Shown piece by piece: positions 1 through 15,200 of a stretch of 64,000 nt of DNA (within the stretch, counting starts at the first letter, position 1; every line of letters begins with the position of its first letter). Under the pieces are notes generated by a model. It saw only the letters and a program-made list of their open reading frames with translations, searched no databases and was not told the origin of the DNA. Made by a program: the position numbers and the translations under genes. The stretch is taken from NCBI GenBank assembly GCA_022410635.1, contig JAJVDF010000159.1, positions 1,787,243 to 1,851,242 on the forward strand, in the 5' to 3' direction. The stretch is from Tretioscincus oriximinensis (taxonomy: Eukaryota > Chordata > Lepidosauria > Squamata > Gymnophthalmidae).

Positions 1-80
1 GGTTTTTATTGTTAACCGCCCTGAGACTTTAAGATATAGGGCAGTACAGAAATGCAAATAAAGATAATAAAAATCTTCAG
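1..80 (+). repeat. L2/SINE 3' tail
   Basis: The sequence CCGCCCTGAGAC...ATAGGGCAGTACA followed by A-rich AAATAAAG matches the 3' ends of the SINE at 20.3 kb and the LINE at 21.5 kb. Confidence 0.6.
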
Positions 81-111
81 AGGCATTCTGGGTCTTTCTG
101 TCTGTTTCTAG

Positions 112-253
112 GATATCGTACAGGCCCTGGACATGGATGAATTGAGGCACCATGACAAAACCGAACTGCCCCAAAACACAACTCGGGACATCCAGCAGAA
201 AGAGAATTCCAAGGCAACGTTTTCTAAAGTCATGCAAAACATAGCTTACTCAG
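112..253 (+). CDS. Gene A exon (first in window)
   Basis: The acceptor is a pyrimidine tract ending TTTCTAG at 111 and the donor is GTGAGA at 254. It enters in phase 0, leaves in phase 1 and encodes 47 residues beginning [11 protein letters not shown]. Because it enters in phase 0 from an upstream acceptor, earlier exons must exist before position 1. Confidence 0.8.
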
Positions 254-3200
254 GTGAGATGTTCAAAAAAGCTATGTCATCTACAGTTATCTCTGGAACT
301 TCCATTGACTTTATAGCACTTTTTTTGAAGCAGCTGTATCTCAAGTATCCCCCATTACATGAGCTCTCCCAGCTGCCCTAATGAACCTTTTCTATGCATG
401 ATCCTTCTTTCTTCCAGTAGCAAAATTCTGAATATCAACCTGTTCCTGTCATTTCTCAANCAGGTCGCAGAAGGAGGCCCTGTATAGAGCATAGGTATCT
501 GTAACTGTTACCACTCCTAACCTTTCCAATTCTTCCAAGCATTCTCCTTTTCGTGCTCCTTTGTCTTGGGTATATTACTATCTACTTACACTTCCCATCA
601 TTATATATGACGCATAACATTATGTAGCCATAATGGTGTTTCTATTGAAGTACATTGATCAGGTTTTGCAGGTTCTGAGTGGAAGGAGGCAACAGAACTG
701 ATGAAAACCCTAGAGATTTTGCTATGCAAACTTCATTTTGAGAAGCTGGCTGTGAAACATGGACGAACACAAGGACCAGAAGGAATAGGAGGTGCTGGCA
801 TGGCCATCCAAGAAGAAGCAGAAACTCAGAAAACCTGCCTGGTAAGGATGAAGATCTTCACGAAATCTTCAGAGAACCCATCTTTGCCCTTTCCATCCTA
901 AGGATGCCTCTGTCTTAAAAGGTTCCCTAATATTGTTCTCCATAGGATGCTAGGATGCAGCAGCAGCATTTATTCTCCAGTGAAAAAGGAATCTCTCATA
1001 GCTCCCATGGTCATGAAGGTAAGGGGTCTACCCTTTCCATTCCAAGGCTACTTGGCCCCTGATTGTGTGTGTGTGAAAGAGAGAGAGAGGGAGATAATTC
1101 TGCTAGGACTCAAGCCAAAAGCAGTCAATAATTAGCTATAATTTAGGGTTACCAGATAAAATCTGGGATAAAAGTTTGGACCTTTAATGGCTATCAGGGC
1201 TGTATTTAGGCATGCACAAGGTGGCAAAGTTTTGAAGGTGGCAAAATACAGCTAGTAGTAAAAATATATTTATTTTTATGCTTTATAAATGCCAAAGTAG
1301 ATAATGCCACAACTGAATGTTCATACCCACACAGAGGCACACCCCACCATCTGTTCAGTCTGTAACCCCCTCCAATCATTTCCCCATATTTGCAATCAAA
1401 ACAGTGAGTGGTCATAATTCAGGTACATAAAGTTATCTAAGATCTATTTAGAGGGACCTTAGAGGTTTATTTTATTTATTTACGTTTCTATACCATCCCT
1501 ATACCTGAAGGTCTCAAGGCAATTAACAATAAAATCCAAATTAGCAGATTAAAACAGCAATATCTAAAAGTAGGAAAGGGCGAGCCAAAGGACAGGTTAA
1601 AGAAGTGAGACTTCAAGCATTGACTGCAGCTTAGTCGTAAAGCATCCTGTTGGAAAGCAGCAGGTCCCAGGTTCAATTCTCAGCTTCTTTCTAGGAGCTN
1701 CTGCTACGTGTATATCTCCAAAATATAGCTAGACAGAGATAGTCCATGTAGTGGGGATAGTTGTACAACAGTTATCAAGAAAACAGAGGTTCACTGTTTT
1801 AACCTTTGGCTTCCCCCTTTCCCTTTTCTCTCTACCACCCAATTTGGAGTCTAAGAACTTCTCTGAAACTGCTGAAAGTAACGCATATTGCCAAAGACAT
1901 TGCAGCCCTTCTAGGCTGCCAGTAGGTGGCAGTACAGGCCACTTCAGCATGCATTATACTTGGAGCCTTTTTCTTAACCCGTGACTGTGACCCCTTTGAC
2001 AATATGTTATGTAATAGACCCCCATCTGTTCAGTCATCTGCATGAAGCCATCATCTTTCCCTCAGTGCCACCGGAGGCTGAGATGCCTTGTCTGTATTCA
2101 TCAGGGTTGGATCTGCAGACTCAGAAGAACAGTGTCCTTGCCTGTGTGACGGAGTTGGAAATGGAAGCCCTGGTGGCAGCATCTCCCCTTGCCAGGACTC
2201 TGCATGAAATCAAGCAGCGTCTGGAGGCATCCCAGCAGCTTCCTCGCATCCTTCCTTCTCCAGGTGATAAAGCCAAAGACCTCTTCCTTCTTCCTGCTAG
2301 CAGTTCTATGCACCGATCCAATGGAGAGGCCACAGAATAGGCAGAACGCAAGGACTCACATAGACATACACATGAGCCACAGTGGCTTCGTGATCCTTCT
2401 CTTTCTTTTTCTTCTGTTTTCAGAATAGGGCAGAGACACACAGGCTTCCAAACACTGCTGAACTCATTACTCTTACCATTCTTCATTGTCATCTATCTTG
2501 TCTGGACCTGTAGATGTTGTATAGGAGAGTTGTTCACCTTCCCAGTTTTCAAAAGCCAGATTGCCTATTAAAATATTTCCTAAAATAGTTTGCATGGCTT
2601 TGTAAGAAGAAACTGTGGAGGGTTGACTGGCAGATCCCTGTGAAATGTATTTATTATATTTGCTTATATGTATATCCTGCCCTATATCCAAAGGTCTCAG
2701 GGTGGAGCCCAATGGGAAAATCATAATAATAATTAAAATAGAATAGATAAAAACAATAAGAGTGTCTGCAAGAAGAGGAGATAATTGGCTCAGGTGAATA
2801 GGTGTGTCTTTACCAGACATATAAATATATACAGTACATATGCCTGACCCCAGAGGGAAGATCATCACATAACCTGGGGGCTGTCAGAGAAGGCCCTCCC
2901 ACATGTCCAGACCCCTACGATGGGTCAGCATAGAGGGACTATCAGGAAGGCCTTATCAGAAGATCTTAGGGTCCTGGCAAGAAGTATGAGCAAAGGTATT
3001 CCTTCAAACAAAGCCATGTAGGGCCTTATAAATTAATGTTACTATCTTGAACTGTACTCAGTAGCCAATGAGCCATCAAATCCAGGAGGTCAGAGCTCAC
3101 CCCTACTTTCCATGTATCTTTCAATTCCAGATCCAATTTTATGGCAATCGCATGAGAATCCCATGCATTTTGTGAGATTCTCCATTCTTGTGCGAAGTAT

Positions 3201-6200
3201 GATTGCCCGTGCAGAAATGAACACAAAATACTCCAAAGCTGGGTGTGAGCACAATATAATGTCACTTCCAGAGCATGCTTTCAGAAAGAGCACTCTGGAG
3301 TCAGAAGTGACGTCCCAAACTATGCCAATTCTGGGCTCTGCTCCTGGGAATGGTGCCTCCAATGATGTCACTTCCAGTCTTGTTCCAGAAGTGACATCAT
3401 AAAATCTCCCTGCATGCTTTGTGCACGAGGAGAACTCCAAACGTGTGATGTTTTGGCTCACGTTTCAAAATTTCTGGCCAGAAAACTCCCAGTCCTGTTC
3501 CAGACTGGCTAAGTGAAAGATTTGGTTCATATTGAAAAATTCAGTCAAATAGTGTTCATGAAAGTTTGCATTGAACTCAAAACTCTGGTTTCTGTAGGCA
3601 GAAATGTGATCAAGCCAAATCATTCATAGATACCAATGACTGAACATGTTTTTTAAAAATGTTTTTTTTTAAAAGAATTCAAACATGTCTACAAATATCT
3701 GAAGGGCTGTCACAGACCAGAGAGGGATCAGGATTATTCTCCTTGGCACATGGAAGGACTAGAAACAATGGGATGAAACTGCAAGGAAGTAGATTTAGAT
3801 TAGATATCAGAAAAAAAAATTCTGACAGTCAGGGTGATCAACCAGTGGAACAGGTTGCCACAGGAGTTGGTGAGTTTGCCTTCACTGGAAGTTTTCCAAC
3901 AGAAATTGGGCAGTCATCTGGGGATGGTTTAGTGAATCCTGTATTGAGCAAGGGGTTGAACCCCATGATCCTGGAGGTTCCTTCCAACTATGCGATTCTA
4001 TGATTCTATGAATATGAACACCCTTTTTGTTCAATTTAAGAGTTTGTCACTGAGCCAAACCAACAGATGTTAGATTTGATGGCAAACTGAACATGCAAGT
4101 TTTTTTTATTATATAAACCTTTATAAATTACATCCAAAGTATAAGCAAAAAAAGAACAATCAATTTCCATTCAGGATTACCTCAATATAAATAATACCTG
4201 CAATAATCCTTCCTTCTGCCCCCATCCACCCTTGGCAGCCTTCATGATACCAATTATGGGATTAGTCTAAGGTGTCTTCAGTCCTCCAAAATGTCTGGTG
4301 TGTCCTCTTCTTCCAAGTACAATAGTGACTTGCCTCATTTCCTCATATTTAAAGTTCTTAGTTGACCACAATAAATCTTCTCTCTCCTTTTATGTCATGT
4401 TTAAATTGATTGATAATACCATTGGTTTAGCATCTATTTTGAACAGTCATTCCAAATGTAAATTGTCGTAGATTGAGCTGCTATAATTAATTGAATTATT
4501 AAGTACTAAATCAGTTCCATTTCTATTTCTGTCCAACGTATAATTTTCATTTATACATTTATTTCTTTTTATTTTTTTTTACACTTCTATACTGTCCTAT
4601 ACCCAAAGGTCACAGGGCAGTTAACAATAAAAACCAAATTAATGTATTAAAACAGCAATATCTGAAAGTAGGGATGGGTATTGGCTAATGTGTATAGAAA
4701 TCCCAATATTCAACTGGTTGGTGTGATTCTGAACAAGAAAATGTATAAGATTTTCAAGTTCAGGGCTGATCTGTGCTCTAATCCAAGGATGCCACTAGAT
4801 TCTAGCAGTATTCATAAGAAATTGACCACCATAGGGATTCCTACCCAGTTTGCTTGTGATCCCACACATGAAAGGCAGGAAAAGGAATTAGGTTCTTTAG
4901 CAGGTGTATAGGATGAACAGGGTTATTTTAATAGATTTCAAGTCATTCATTTTCTTTTCATTTCAGGGGAAAAACTAGAGGATGACTGCTCTTCATCAGA
5001 CACAAGTGTCAATGTCTTGGTGCCCACTGACTTGGCCAGCTTGTCTCCTCGTCATTTTGTGGTTTACCGTTTTGGCTGCACAGTGGTACATTTACTTGGG
5101 AAAGCATTTTCCATCCCCTCATTGGTACTCCTATTAGCACAAACAATTCCCAAACAAGGTCCTAAAGAGTTCCAGGGTTCCAGAGATTGTTACTATGACA
5201 GTAACAACAGGTTCCTCTACATACTCTCATCACACCTTGACAATGCTGGAGGACTGGTGGCAGTTTTGCTGAACGCCATAGCTTACATAAAAACAGGTAG
5301 AGTTAAGGGCTAAGAATTTATCAAACTGTTGGTCCGTGCAACCCTATAATTGATAAAAATCTGAGTTTCAGGAAGGTTTTATGCTTGCTTGTTATCTAAC
5401 AACAGAATGATACATCATAAATTACACACTTGTGGCAATGAAAATATCAGATTGAGCTCAGCATTTTCCCTTTGCAACAGTCGGGTGAATGTGATCCATA
5501 CTCCTAAGTCATTACATTGTGCCTTACCACAAGAAGCCATGTGTCCTAGAAGTAGAAGCATATGTGTCATCATGTAGGACCAGAGGGCCAGTTTGGTGTA
5601 ATGGTTAGAGTGCTGGACTCTTATCTGGTGGTCCCCCAGTTCAATTCTCACACACCCCCATGAGCCAATCATAGTTCTTTAGAACTGTCTCAGCCCCGCC
5701 TACTTCACAGGATGTCTGTCATGGAGAAAGCATCAAAAGCTATGTGTGCCACCCTTTGGTGAGAAAGGGAGTTATAAATAAATATTATTAGGTGCACATT
5801 TTGTTTTTGAATAACTTGGAACTTCCATTCAACCTCTAAAAGAAGTTCTGTGTTATTGGCCTCTTGGAAGAAACAATACCTTTTTCTAGCACAACTTTGT
5901 TTAATGGTGTTCTTTGGGCTCTCAGAACCTTTGAAACCAGCACTTATATGCACCTACTGTGGCTTTATCAATTGTGAAGACTCTGGGTGGCTGGTGGAGC
6001 TCCAACACAGAAATGTTCAGGTAAAATCTCATCCTTGCTTCTGGTAGGCCCGTAGAGCCAGTTTCTTCAAGTACAACATGAATTGTCTTGAACTATTGTC
6101 TACAGATTTATCAGTCAGAAAGAGATTTGCTTTTCATGGTTGACGTCAAACATACTTGAAAAATCACTGTATTAATTCTTGTATGCTCTGCAACTGAATA

Positions 6201-9200
6201 AAAATGTAGTGCTCCATAGATCCATATTTTAGGAGGGAGCAACCACAGCAGCTGTTCAGGGTAGCAGAATTTGAGTGTTTGTGTGGGGAGGCAGCACTCA
6301 CTTGGGGAAAAAATGGCATGATCCATTTTTCTCCCTAGCACTTTTTTCTCCTCCATTCCTAATGTGGGTTGAAGCTAGATTTAGACTGCGGGGTGACCAG
6401 AGGGCTGGATTAAAGAATGTGAATAAAAATGCTGCTTACTGTGGCTACCTGATCCTCTGTCTCTACCCACATGACTGACTCCATGTACCTGTCCCCCTGA
6501 TTCTGTCTACCTGACCTCCTCTGTCTCTGACTTCTTGATCCTCCTGGATGAGGGAAGGGTGGGTGCAAAGATATTTATTGTAGAGAGGCATCATACACCC
6601 CAAATATGGCCCTGATGCTGTGCCTAAACATAAGACTTTATAACAGTGGTTCTCAACCTTATGGGGAATGTCCCACCTAAGCATCTCTAAAATCCTGGTG
6701 TCCCCATCCCCTACACCACTTCCACCATTCTTACTGTTAAAAAAAGAACTATTCATGTGGAGGAAGCCTAAAAGTTCAACCATAAGAAATGCACCACCAC
6801 CCCACCCCAACTATTAATAATTCTTTCTCAAGTTAGAACATAAGAACAAACTGTAAGAGGAGCCCTGCTGAATGGGTCCAGAGCCAATGTTTCCATCTAG
6901 TCCAGCATTGTGTCTCACACAGTGGCCCACCAACTGCACCTGGTCAGTCTGGAACAGAAGAAGGCAAAATCTTCAACTGTTCTCAACACCCTGCAGATCG
7001 TATTTGAGGAATACTGCATGTTGCTCTATCTTGGAGGCAGTATCAAGATATCTATGCTAGTAGCTGTTTGTGCCTGAGGCTTCCATGAACTTGTCCAATC
7101 CTGCCTTAAAGCTATCTAGGCTGCTAGCTACTACCACCTCTTCTGGAAGTAAAGTTGCCCCTTAGGAACTTGTGACCCACTCTGTTATCCATGGCTCTAG
7201 AGTTTACATGACTTCTCAGAAACATACAGGAAGCTAAGTATGTGGAAACGATCAAAGAGTAGCCATGGTTAATCCTTCCATGATTTTTAGAAGTGTCATT
7301 TCTTTCTAATATGGTTAGGATTTCGTCAAACTTACAATCAGAGAATTAGGTTACTAGAAACCCTTCCCATCAACTTATGGGAAGTTGTTCTTACTTTTTG
7401 CACTCTACCAGGCAGAAGTATTCTGGCATTTACCCCAGAAGCAGGATGTGCAAAGGCTAAATATTGTAGCTGCTCTGTACTCTATATGTCTGGCTTCTCC
7501 CACTTCACTGCAATTGGACGAAACTGTGCAGTGTGAGCTGTAAAACACTGAAAGGCTAGAAACAATGTTTCCACAGTGCAGGAATAGTTGTGGACTATTT
7601 AAATGTAGTTCATACAAGGTAAGCTTAAAGTAAGTTTAAGAATGCATTTGGATTGGCTAATGAAGAGTGAAGTCGTTTGCAATGCAAATGTCTTGTTTCT
7701 GTTCATTTCTTGGACTATTCCTTAGGCCTAATGCATCAAGACCTGTAATTGCAAGTATCATGGTCTGCTCTCAAGACTTCCTGCATTCAAAAAAAGCTGT
7801 TTCATATTTCTTAAGATTTGATTTGAATACCTTGAATATCATGATGAAACTCTTGACATTGTCAAACCCAAAGTAGGCTGCTACACCCTTTCATCAGGCG
7901 ATAGTCTTTCCGCATAATTGGATGAAGGGAAATTTTGGGTTCAGTTGACATAGCCCTCATATGGGACACTACTTCCTTTATTCTGTTATTATTTAATGAC
8001 TTTTTTTCCTTAAGCAGTATTGGTAAACCAAGAGACCACTTTCTGTTAGCTTTTTTGTTATTAATTCTGTCTGTAAACTTTTTCTCATTCATTTCCTTAA
8101 TTGCATAGATTTTATCTGGTTTTAATTCGTTCTTGCACTCAAAAATCTTACCAGTTGCATGATCGTACCTCAAACAAGAGGAGAATTTGAATGATACTCC
8201 CCATGTGTACTTAAACCACATGGCGTATTTGCATAGGCAGTACACTGAGAGGTGTGGGTGTTACAAATGGCTTGTATTTGACACACTTCCTGAAATGCTT
8301 TTATTATGCATTCTCTGGGAAAGCCATGCTATACATTTAATTCTCCTTTGTAAGAAGCCAATGCAACTTTGAATGCAACTTTGTAGAGTCTGATGGTACT
8401 TCCAGCATCCAGTTAAATTTTATTGTGATTAAAATGCAAGGGCATTTCGCTGTAACTTCAAGTCATACTGGCCAAACCAGATACTACTTCTCCAGTGAGC
8501 TTTGCTTGTGAAATCCCACAAATACAAATCAAATGTTGTACTTAATTACATTGAAACAACATTGGCTTATAGCTACATTCATTCAGATCCCTCTACCTTA
8601 AAATGGTAGACTATTTCAGCAAATGGAAACCATGAGATTATATAACTATGATAATTAAGATTTGCATTGTATCATTTGAGAAAGCCCGAGTATTTGTTTC
8701 ATCATATACCAAATTCGTTAAGAAAAGCCTAAGCCTATCTTATAAAAGGCAATCTGAGCTGGAACTTTAGAACATCATTTTATGTATGGTCCTGATTCAG
8801 AATATGCAATCGCGGCTGAAGGGCCTCACCCCAACCCCAGGCAGGGGTGGCGAGTCCCTGCCCAAGACCAATAGACCTTGAGTAGGGGAAACCCATGTTG
8901 CTTCACCATCCTGTGATGGCAGCAGTAGCAGCAAGGGCGATGGTGGCAGCTATGTCATCCCTACAGCTTGCAGGTCGTGTTCCCTATAGGGGCCAATAGG
9001 AAACCCATCCCTGACTCCTGTCCACCCACTACAGAGGGCCTGATGGACCAGACCCAAGCCTGGAGGTCAATTTCTTGGAGCACCCAGAGGCTTTTGTGTG
9101 CCTCAAGAAATCCAGGCCCAGGCTTGGGGTTGCTCCCCAAACTCTCCCCATATAGCCACATCTGCCAGAGCTACCTCCCACCGGTCTACCTCCATCCCCA

Positions 9201-12200
9201 GCCCACCTCCACCCTCTCATCTACCTCCATCCTCTCACCCACCTCACTCCCCTGACCCACCTCCACCCTCTCACCCACCTCTACTCCCTGACTCACTTCC
9301 ACCCCCTAAACCACCTCTCCTCCCCCGGTTGACCTCTCCCCTGCCCTGCAAACTACAACTCCCAACCTGCACTGCAGCTAGCCTTCAGAGAGGATGCCTC
9401 TTTAGCCAATCTGTGCCTAATCATGCCCACAGGAAACATTTTTGCTGCTTACAGGGGAATGGGGGGAGGAATGTGTGTCTGTAGTGGGCTCTGGGGGGTG
9501 CACTAGAGGCCCACTCATTCCTCTATACTGAATGGGTTCAAACTGCTAGTGGGATAAATTTCAAAGAAATAGTCCAGATTCAATGTACCTAGCAAGGGGT
9601 GGTTATTTTTTTCTTGCTAGCCTCTAAGATGCTACAAGACCCCCTTGCTAAAGCTAATGTATATATAAATATGCTGCTTACACCAAATTAATGCTGCTTT
9701 TCACTCAAATATTGAATGTTCCATTTATTTTGANTTTATTTTGACTTATTCATTATTCCAAATTGTCACAAGAACACAGGAAACTATGTTATATTGTGAA
9801 ATGTTCTTTAATTTGTTTATTTTTTAATTCCAGGATGTAAAGAAATCATCCCACCAAACACTGGCTTTTGGAAAGAGCTCAACACAGCAATTGAAATTTT
9901 AGCTGATGCATTTTTTCAGAGTTCTTGGGGAGCAACAGAGATGTCAGAGAAGGTACAATTATCTCTAGAGCCTTTCATCAAGGATGCATAATGGCAAGAA
10001 AGCCCTAATACTTATAGAAATTACTTGTGTTCAGACTGAGCCAAAGTGTTTCACCTGCTTTTCCTTTCGTCCATCAGAGATTTTTGGCTACAGAATAACA
10101 TTTTTTGTGGTCCATAACCTATTGTAGTACCATGGGTTTTTTTCATATAGCTTGTACATTTATTATTAAACAAAAACAAGAAAACAGACACAAGACTCAA
10201 AAATAACAGAACCGACATAACAGAACAAAAACCCTCCACCCTCCACCAGGGAACAGAGAAATGTAGTTTTACATCAATCTTTGTTTGAGGAACATCAGTA
10301 TTGCTTCCTTCAACAATGGATATGCAGCAGGAGTAAATCCATAGGCGATGAGCAATCTCCATTTTCTGAACCAGCGAGGACGAGATTGAACTCCAACTGT
10401 CAATAAATTCTCCTTACTGGGGTCTGTCCCCGGTGCGAGGGGATTGCCAGCAGCAGCGGCAAGAAGCAGACGTGCTAGGAGTAGCGTCCTCCTCGTATCG
10501 CTGGTACAGGAGTGTGACGAGGAGCGGCGCAACTTCCGACACACGGAGGAGGGGCGCCGGCGGCCTTTATAAGGCCAGGGCGCCCCTCCTTCCTTCCTCT
10601 CTCTTCCGGAAGTGAGGACAAGATTGAAGTCCAACTGTCAATAATCTTTTTGGTTGTAACACATCCAAGGACATAAATTCAATAATATAATTCCACCATA
10701 GGTCCAATGTCCATATATGTTGATCTTTCCAGCCTGTGGCCAAAACCAGATGACCCGCCAAAATTGCATATTCAATGGAGAGAGCAACTTCTAAATTCAT
10801 CAAGTCTAACATTATAAACAACCATATTTCAATTCTGTCTCCAATTTCTACATTAGTAATGTTTTTAATCTCCATTATGATTTTTTGCCAAACTCCTTTA
10901 TAATCGGGCATTCAGCCCACATATGTACATATATCCCCCATAACCCACAGCCGTGCCAGCACAGAGAGGGTATCCTTGCCATTTGTGCTAATTGGCAGGG
11001 GCTACGATACCATTTAGTAATAATCTTCAATTCCGTTTCCCTGATTCTAAGGTCTTTATATTTTAAATATTGGTTTATCCACCCAGTCCATTTTCCCCGT
11101 ATTTGAGGTATTTCCCCTTCCCAATACTCCCATATAATTCTAATGTTCTCAAATTTATTCATAATTATTAAGGAGTATACTAAATTGACCAATTTCCCTT
11201 TACCTTGTAATAGATCGTTAATAATGGTATTGTAGTACCATGTTGATCATCCCTGACTACTGTCCATACTAGCTGGGGTTGATGACAGATAAATATGCTT
11301 ATTACCCAATCTTCTTTTCAGGGAAATACAGTATGTTTACACATCACCAGTCTGAAACCAACCAATAAGAAGACAAATTGTAGTGGTGCTTTCCATTTGA
11401 AATGTTACTGAGAAGCGCAACAATGGGGTCAAACAATTTTCAAATAGATTTTGGAGGACCGCAATAATTCCCATGCAAATTTTCAAAACTCCTTTTAGCA
11501 GCTGCTCTGAATAAGTATTTGCATTCCTTCGCTCCATGCAATCATCTATGGATTCTTTCAATTTTTATTTATTCAACTTGATGGGTGTGCCTTGGGAAAA
11601 TCTTTATCCATTGTGACCTGCTTAATATCTTCCAAGAATTTTCTCATGGCAGCTGGGAAGGGATTAGTTTCTCCCTGTGACAAAAATGATTCCAAATAAT
11701 TAAAGAAGTCTAAACAAACTGCAAAAGCCTTTAAAAAACACACACAGGTTAAAGTTGCCAGTATTGCAGAACATGTAAACCATGCATACAAAATAACCTA
11801 CCTTTAACCTCCCTGGAAGATACATTAAAGGTCTGTGAAATCTTAATTGTACAAAATAGTATGAAAAAGCAAGTCTATGTGGGTTGTAGACAAAGTAAGG
11901 CTGCGTCCCCATTACAACCTTAATATTGCTATTTTTATTAAATTTGAGAAAACACATCTGTGAATGTGTCTTCGCTCATCTCCAATTTTCTCCACTGCTT
12001 CTTGTTTCTCTGTAACATTTCCTGGAATTGCTGCTATTATTTTACTACAATTCCCAGAATTCTCAGTGAGCCGGCAGCCAATGAGCTTTTTACATCTAGC
12101 CTGAATAAACATGACTGAATGTCCCCACTAAGCAATATTTTGTGTTCAAAAGAAGTCTATTGCTGAACTGAGAAGAGTGAGCTAACAGGAAAAGCGGGAC

Positions 12201-15200
12201 CACAAGCCATTTTAGCGAATGAATCACTGTGAACTTGTGTGCCTCCAGCCACTTTGATCAACAGCAAAGCCAGGTGTTCTTCAGTAGCTTTGTGTGCAGT
12301 AAGCAAAAAGCCCACAAAAGAATAAAACATGCAGTGAACTAGATATAAAGTTGAATATTAAAAAAAACCCTTAAAAACAATAGTAAAATAGCTGCTAGTT
12401 AAACCATGTAGGTGAACATTAGTAGCAAAGTAGAGTGACTTACATATTTAGTGTTCTGCAGTATTAGAAATTTTGGTTTTGATTTGTGGATTGTTTGAGG
12501 CCTTTCCTGTATTGTTTAGATTTTTTTCTGGTTTTCATTTGGTTGGGATTTTTGTGCTCTTCCAAACAATTAGAGAACATCTGTGAAAGGAACATCCAGT
12601 ATCACTGGAAGAAATAGAATATATAAGTATTTTTGGAGAAGATACACACCCTTCAAATCATTATCAGTAATTAACTGACTCACAAATAAGAGACTCCAAT
12701 AGTTGGTTTTCTTCTTATGTACATTGAAACTGGCACACTAATTTCTTGTTTCAGGGCATTGGGATGTGCAGTTGAACATATTTGATTGATAGACCTTAAG
12801 ATAGTGTTTTACATGTAATACATGCATTATTCTTGAGCAAACAACTCCCTTAGGATTGTACTAAAAAGTATGTCATTAAGCCTAGACAACTTAATCTGTT
12901 TTTAGTAGAATCAACTTTTGTGTCTATTAATCCATTAAATCCATTCACATTTAATCTGTGGTTCCTTTTTTCTAGCAGCTGCATTTTTAAAAAATCATAC
13001 ATGAGAACCATTCAGACTTACCCTCTATCTGTGGCTTTATATTTCAGACCCTTTTGAAGAATTATTCACCCATTTGCTTAGCCACTCGGGCAATTTTTGA
13101 AGAGCTGTTGAGTATCCAAGTGTGGCCCAGCCCCAACTTCCTTGAGAAACATGCAAAGGAAAGGTACTTGACAGTGGGGATGGCTGGGAACCATTTGGGT
13201 GGAGGGCAAAGACAGAAATAGGGTTCTGAAGAACTGATTATAGGTGAGGTAATATTAAGGCTACAATTGACCCAACCCCAAATATTGTGCAATATGGTAG
13301 CCACTTCTGAAGTGAAATGTGCATGAATGCTCAAATGGGAATGACTACCTCAATCAGAAGCATTCCAGGAAATAATTATCCTCAAATACTGTTTTTTGAG
13401 ATATTAATGGAGTTGCTTCAATAACAAGACAGATTTTCAATTGCATAATTGGTATCATTTAATTAGCGAACATCTTAGTTTTCTCTCCTTCTAGACTTGT
13501 GTCCCTGATTCATTTGAAAATGATCTGTGTGTTAACTCTAAAGCAAATGTTCCAAATGAGAAATATTCCTTTCTGTACAATCAGAACCTTTCAAAAATTT
13601 TAAATATTCTATTGGACCCAGCCAGTTATGCAACCTACAGTCTTTTCAGTAAGAACCCCGTATAACTAACACTTTTGATGATAGCCTCATATCTGAAACA
13701 ATCATATCAATCAATAACCAGAATCATGGAAGTTTGTATTGGACCAAATTATTTTGTTCAATGGAGAAAAGCAAGGTATACATTTTAACAACATTGCAGT
13801 TGCCAATGCTGCCAAGAGAATGTGCTTTAAATGTTGCCAAGCAATAGCATAAATCCCTCCTGGCAACTGACAATGGTTATGACATCACTGTTCAACTAGC
13901 CTCCTAATCCACAGCATTTAAGGTGATTGATTGATATAAGAGTTTCTTTGTAGTACCATCACAATAGATAATCCAATAGGAAACATTTATGCAAATTAGT
14001 GCCAGACCACAGGAGGGGCAGCTGATGATTTCCAGTTGTGCTTTTGACTAGCAAAGATCAGGCTGGTCCCAAGGTGAGCTCCACTTACAGGATGGGTTTA
14101 CCTTCCTGTCTCCTCCTCTAACCTTGTGAGTATGGATGAGGTGTAATTTCCCTCCCCCTTGTACTTTAAAAAATCAAACACATTTTTTCATAAGAACATA
14201 AGAAGAGCCATACTGGATCAGGCCACAGCCCATCTAGTCCAGCATTCTGTGTCACACAGAGGCCCACCAGAGGCACCTGGGCAGTCTGAACAGAGGCAAG
14301 CAAAATATGCACCTGTTCATGACTCCCTGCAAATGGCATTTGAGGAGCACTATCTGTTGCTCCACCCCGGAAGTAGCATTCAGTCATTCATCCTAGTACC
14401 CATTTATACCCTTGGTATACTTTTCTTTATAAATTAAACTTTAATTTCTGTCTTCTCCAGGAGAGAAATCAGGGGCTAAAGGTTGTGGGTGACCTGCCAG
14501 AGGAGAAATTTATGTCCAGTGCCAACACAACTGGGAAATATTGTGGTGCCATTAGTCTGTTTCTCATGAATAATGTTATTGTCTCAGTTCCCTGTGCAAA
14601 GATCCCACTGTGCAGAGAATTAGAACGCATCCATATGCTGTTTTTTCACACTGTCCTAGTGTTAGCATTATGTGAGTACCACACAATTCAACAATACTCA
14701 CACCATCCTAGTACTGGGACCACGAAAAAAAGGTACACATCAGTTTTAAAAGCAACAACAAAACGGAGGGAATAAGAAGAAAGATACTCCATCAATTGTA
14801 TAGAACACCAGCTTATTTTCCCCTAATATTAACAGAACGTGTTGGCATGGATGCCAAAATGAGTGACATTTATACATATGATAGGAGAATGTCAAAAGGT
14901 AAAGGAGTTTTGCAATAAAGCAGAGAGAGATAAATAATATTTTTACATTACAAATAGATGTACTAAAATGGTAATATTACATGGAGACTTGAATACTATA
15001 TGGGCTGATAGTAGTGAGGAAATTATAGATAATATAATAGTGTGTGCACAAACAATTGTTGTAGAGGAGTGGAAAGATTGAACAGTATGGACAATGTGAA
15101 ACACGTACAAATATATAATCTGTGGATGGGATGATTGCTTCTGATATTTCCAATTGTAAGATTAAATAATCCAGAAAATACACAGAAATGGAGGTATTGT

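Noticed and set aside
2101..2492. Minus-strand open frames over the gene A exon at 2066-2263
   Set aside because: They mirror a real exon whose phase and splice sites fit the plus strand.
5578..5660. tRNA gene-like A and B boxes (also at 20062, 31112 and 39845 reversed)
   Set aside because: The tRNA head is followed by SINE body and an A-rich tail and is repeated in the window; these are SINEs, not tRNA genes.
9098..9484. Proline/serine-rich open frame
   Set aside because: It is a translation of the C/T-rich minisatellite and has no splice or start support.
10269..11192. Minus-strand proteins at 10.3-11.2 kb as host genes
   Set aside because: They are the broken end of an L1 ORF2 plus translation of the CpG-rich block.
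14461..14775. Open frame after a TTCTCCAG acceptor ([20 protein letters not shown])
   Set aside because: Gene A joins 13048-13163 (phase 2) to 15953-16082 directly. Inserting this segment breaks the phase, and no good donor was found.
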